This document shows, piece by piece, positions 62,082-64,000 of a stretch of 64,000 nt of DNA. Each line of letters opens with the position of its first letter. The first letter of the stretch is position 1. A program made the translations under genes and the position numbers. The DNA comes from Levilactobacillus zymae DSM 19395 (GTDB lineage: Bacteria; Bacillota; Bacilli; Lactobacillales; Lactobacillaceae): assembly GCF_001434115.1 (NCBI RefSeq), contig NZ_AZDW01000032.1:19033-83032 (forward strand), in the 5' to 3' direction. The notes beneath the pieces were generated by a model. The model saw nothing but the letters and a program-made list of their open reading frames with translations, was not told the origin of the DNA and made no database searches.

Positions 62082-62116
62082 GGGAAGCAGGTCAACTTCG
62101 GTTGGCCTGTTTTCTT
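62082..62116 (+). terminator. Plus-strand terminator
   Basis: AGCAGGTCAA pairs with TTGGCCTGTT around CTTCGG, followed by TTCTTTT. Confidence 0.75.
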
Positions 62117-62123
62117 TTGTATC

Positions 62124-62154
62124 AAAAAACCGTGACCCGTAAGTCACGGTTTTG
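62124..62154. terminator. Bidirectional terminator
   Basis: AAAACCGTGAC pairs with GTCACGGTTTT around a six-base loop; it ends the minus-strand membrane-protein gene. Confidence 0.88.
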
Positions 62155-62164
62155 GAAATTAACG

Positions 62165-62527
62165 TTAGAATTGCGGCCAGTTGGTGTGGTTTTGGCGCAC
62201 GTCGCGCCGCAGACCGAAGCAAAAAATCAGAAAGACCGCCACCGCAATGGCGAGTAAGATGGTCCACAGCCAGGCTTGGGTGTGAATGAACACGAAGTAG
62301 CCCACGCCCAGGGTGCTGAGGGCAATCAGGCTTAACCGTAGGCCCAGCGACCGGTCGTGAAGAAACGCCACGGCGAGGGCCAGAACCACGGCACCGCCGA
62401 ACATGTCGTCGCCGCTCACCACCGTGCCGGGACGGGTAATCAGGGCGTAGCCTTCAATGACTACCCCTAAAATCAAGGCCAAGAACCCAAATAATTCTAA
62501 GAATGATAATTGCCGTAAGTTTTTCAA
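62165..62527 (-). CDS. Small polytopic membrane protein
   Basis: This protein of about 120 residues has four hydrophobic helices and a basic C-terminus (FGLRRDVRQNH). I chose TTG at 62527 (KNLRQLSF...) because GGTGAG lies just before it; GTG codons at 62536/62539 are alternatives. A promoter TTCTCA-17-TATAAT (minus, -10 at 62566-62561) rules out the longer frame that would run into tenA. No family recognised. Confidence 0.65.
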   Translation of the reverse strand: MKNLRQLSFLELFGFLALILGVVIEGYALITRPGTVVSGDDMFGGAVVLALAVAFLHDRSLGLRLSLIALSTLGVGYFVFIHTQAWLWTILLAIAVAVFLIFCFGLRRDVRQNHTNWPQF

Positions 62528-62607
62528 CGGACTCACCACTTTCTCTATCGGTGTAAGTCCATTATAGGGCAAGCCGACTAACTTGAGAAACGGAACGCCC
62601 CGTGAGG

Positions 62608-63261
62608 TCAGAGTTGCCACGTTTCGTGGTCTAACGCCATCTGCCAGAAGTGGCATTCGTACCAGCTACTCTTCTGAAAGGCGGCCAACAGCGCCGACGT
62701 ATTTTCCGGCGTGGCGACCCGATTAGTTAACGCGAGTTGGGCGGTCATCGCGTCGGTATAGTCGTTAGCGGTGTAGGTATCGATCCAGGTCTGGTAGATG
62801 GGCACGGGCGACCCGGTCCGGGCCAACTCCGCGCCGATTTCGGCGTACAGCCAGTAACACGGTAACAGACCAGCAATGGCCCCGGGCGTCCCGGCCGTGA
62901 CCAACATCCGGTACAAGTGACTGGTGTAGGCGTAATTCGTAGGCGCCACCGGGGTTGCCGCGATTTCGGCCGGGGTGATATCGAGTTCTCGGTAGAACGT
63001 CTGGCGATTAGCGACCTCGCCGTCTTCAAGACTCTGTGCGCCGGCCCGCAGTTGCGCAGCCGCCGCGGCATCGGTGGTTTGTTGGGCGGCCAGTTCGTGG
63101 ACCTTAGCAAATGCTTGCAGATAATAATGATCTTGAATCAAATAGTACCGAAACGTACTCAGGGGTAAGGTTCCAGCCTGGAGCGCCTGAATGAACGGGT
63201 GGTGCTTGGAGGCGTTCCAGCTAGCTAACGTGGCGGTATGGGCGTCATCGGTAAACATCAA
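62608..63261 (-). CDS. tenA: TenA family protein (aminopyrimidine aminohydrolase/thiaminase II)
   Basis: This 217-residue TenA protein salvages thiamin breakdown products to HMP. LIQDHYYLQAFAKVHELAA near 41-59 holds the active-site Asp/Tyr, CYWLYAEIG near 127-135 the catalytic Cys, and WYECHFWQMALDHETW the C-terminal Glu. AAAGGAG precedes the ATG. It follows the ECF genes by 15 bp, so uptake and salvage are linked. Confidence 0.9.
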   Translation of the reverse strand: MMFTDDAHTATLASWNASKHHPFIQALQAGTLPLSTFRYYLIQDHYYLQAFAKVHELAAQQTTDAAAAAQLRAGAQSLEDGEVANRQTFYRELDITPAEIAATPVAPTNYAYTSHLYRMLVTAGTPGAIAGLLPCYWLYAEIGAELARTGSPVPIYQTWIDTYTANDYTDAMTAQLALTNRVATPENTSALLAAFQKSSWYECHFWQMALDHETWQL

Positions 63262-63276
63262 AAAGCTCCTTTCGAG

Positions 63277-63930
63277 TTAGGGCAGGCCTAAGCAAAGGCC
63301 AACTTGGACTAATGCTAAGCTACCAACGAAGTAGACCCAGTCGCGGGAGCGCAGGGGGATGGTCAGCGCGTAAGTTCGCGGGGCCCCTTCCACGTAACCG
63401 TGCGAGGTCATGGCGTCGGCCAATTGCTCGGACCAGGTCATGGCGGTCAAAATGACCTTAAAGTACAGTTGCGGCGACCAGACGTGGAGCACCTGGCCCC
63501 GCATTAATGCGGCGGCGCGCACGGTGGCCACCTCCGCGCGAATCTTGGGAAACAGGTTAAAAGCGGCAAGAAAGCCGTAAGCAAATTTCGACGGTAGCTT
63601 CGCGTTTTGTTCCAGCGAGCGGGTGAGGTCTAAGGGCGCCGTTGTTTGGGTGAAGGTCGCCCCCAGGTAGACGTACACGAACATCCGGGTAAACAGGACG
63701 ATCAAGAAATGGGGGCTGGCGTTTCCCCGGAGCATCAACGACCAGACTAGGGCACTGGCGAAGAAAAGCGGGACGGCCGTCAACCACAGGAGCGTGCGCA
63801 ACCGGATGTGGGCCAGTAACAGGATGACTAGACCCACAACAATCAGGGCAACGTTGACCGTCCAGACCTGGGTGAACGAGACCTCCAACGCAATTAAGAC
63901 GATGACGGTTAGTTTTAAGGTAGGATTCAC
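63277..63930 (-). CDS. ECF transporter transmembrane subunit (EcfT/CbiQ family)
   Basis: This 217-residue membrane protein has about five helices and the two coupling motifs AAALMRG (about 137-143) and SHGYVEGAPRT (about 179-189), in which the Arg-Gly elements contact the ATPases. The start is GTG, overlapping the upstream gene stop (GTGA). With TenA next door, it is probably the T subunit of a thiamin-precursor (HMP-like) transporter. Confidence 0.87.
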   Translation of the reverse strand: MNPTLKLTVIVLIALEVSFTQVWTVNVALIVVGLVILLLAHIRLRTLLWLTAVPLFFASALVWSLMLRGNASPHFLIVLFTRMFVYVYLGATFTQTTAPLDLTRSLEQNAKLPSKFAYGFLAAFNLFPKIRAEVATVRAAALMRGQVLHVWSPQLYFKVILTAMTWSEQLADAMTSHGYVEGAPRTYALTIPLRSRDWVYFVGSLALVQVGLCLGLP

Positions 63931-64000
63931 GGTGTCGCCTCCTGATAAACAAATTGTTGGTGGGTCAACGCCAGGTGATAGTCCACGTAGTCGTTGAGGC
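63927..64000 (-). CDS. ECF transporter ATP-binding protein, C-terminal end only (inferred)
   Basis: Only the last 24 codons are in the window (...NDYVDYHLALTHQQFVYQEATP). The frame ends in TGA that overlaps the EcfT start, with AGGAGG inside it serving EcfT. No domain is visible; the assignment to an ATPase is from context, since EcfT genes usually follow their ATPase gene. Confidence 0.5.
   Translation of the reverse strand, partial: LNDYVDYHLALTHQQFVYQEATP

Overview
The window looks like a chromosomal segment of a high-GC, heterofermentative-type member of the Lactobacillaceae (Levilactobacillus-like is my best guess). The reasons are a complete Leloir galactose cluster with catabolite-responsive (cre) operators, strong AGGAGG ribosome sites, a GPH-family sugar carrier, NatAB-type, PotABCD and PstSCAB transporters, an ECF transporter with TenA, and several families that I know mainly from lactobacilli. 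No phage, insertion sequence, CRISPR array or rRNA operon is visible. One tRNA (Ala, anticodon CGC) and one purine riboswitch are present.

Layout. 0-3.2 kb: a short-chain dehydrogenase and a PEP-carboxykinase/HPr-kinase-like P-loop protein. 3.3-13.9 kb: galactose region galM, pgm, two near-identical 79-residue proteins of unknown role, a GPH transporter, galK, galE, galT and galR, with cre boxes and a shared palindrome that is probably the GalR operator. 14.2-22.9 kb: PepO-type peptidase, MarR regulator, a lipoprotein, Usp, a YibE/F pair, an amidase and a PerR-like regulator. 23.1-29.4 kb: two VIT-type metal transporters, an amino-acid permease with a structured leader, a secreted protein, an acetyltransferase and a lactonase. 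29.4-33.4 kb: a tightly coupled three-gene DNA-processing operon (beta-protein-like, PD-(D/E)XK, nuclease-helicase). 33.5-34.5 kb: three small proteins, one an HPr/Crh-like protein under an apparent CcpA operator. 34.8-42.4 kb: phosphate (pst) and polyamine (pot) ABC transporters, convergent. 42.7-48.6 kb: acetyltransferase, pentapeptide protein, DUF2252 protein and a base-composition outlier operon (Crp-like regulator, nucleoside phosphorylase, PnuC-like carrier). 48.8-55.8 kb: a MutS2-like ATPase lacking the Smr end, exported proteins, the tRNA and a NatAB-type ABC exporter. 56-61.3 kb: riboswitch-controlled purine permease, asparaginase, and an operon with a four-barrel protein, a membrane protein, a zinc ribbon and a macrodomain. 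61.3-64 kb: small proteins, then TenA, EcfT and the end of an ECF ATPase (thiamin-precursor uptake and salvage).

The most unusual signals are: a three-copy intergenic RNA-like element whose stems differ in sequence but stay paired; the HPr-like protein in which the His and Ser phosphorylation positions appear as Asp and Glu; the twin 79-residue proteins in the galactose cluster; an XPD/DinG-type helicase whose iron-sulfur cysteines are missing; a short leader ORF plus hairpin ahead of the MutS2-like gene; and a long-range paired leader ahead of the amino-acid permease. All assignments come from reading the sequence by eye; no database search or folding program was run.
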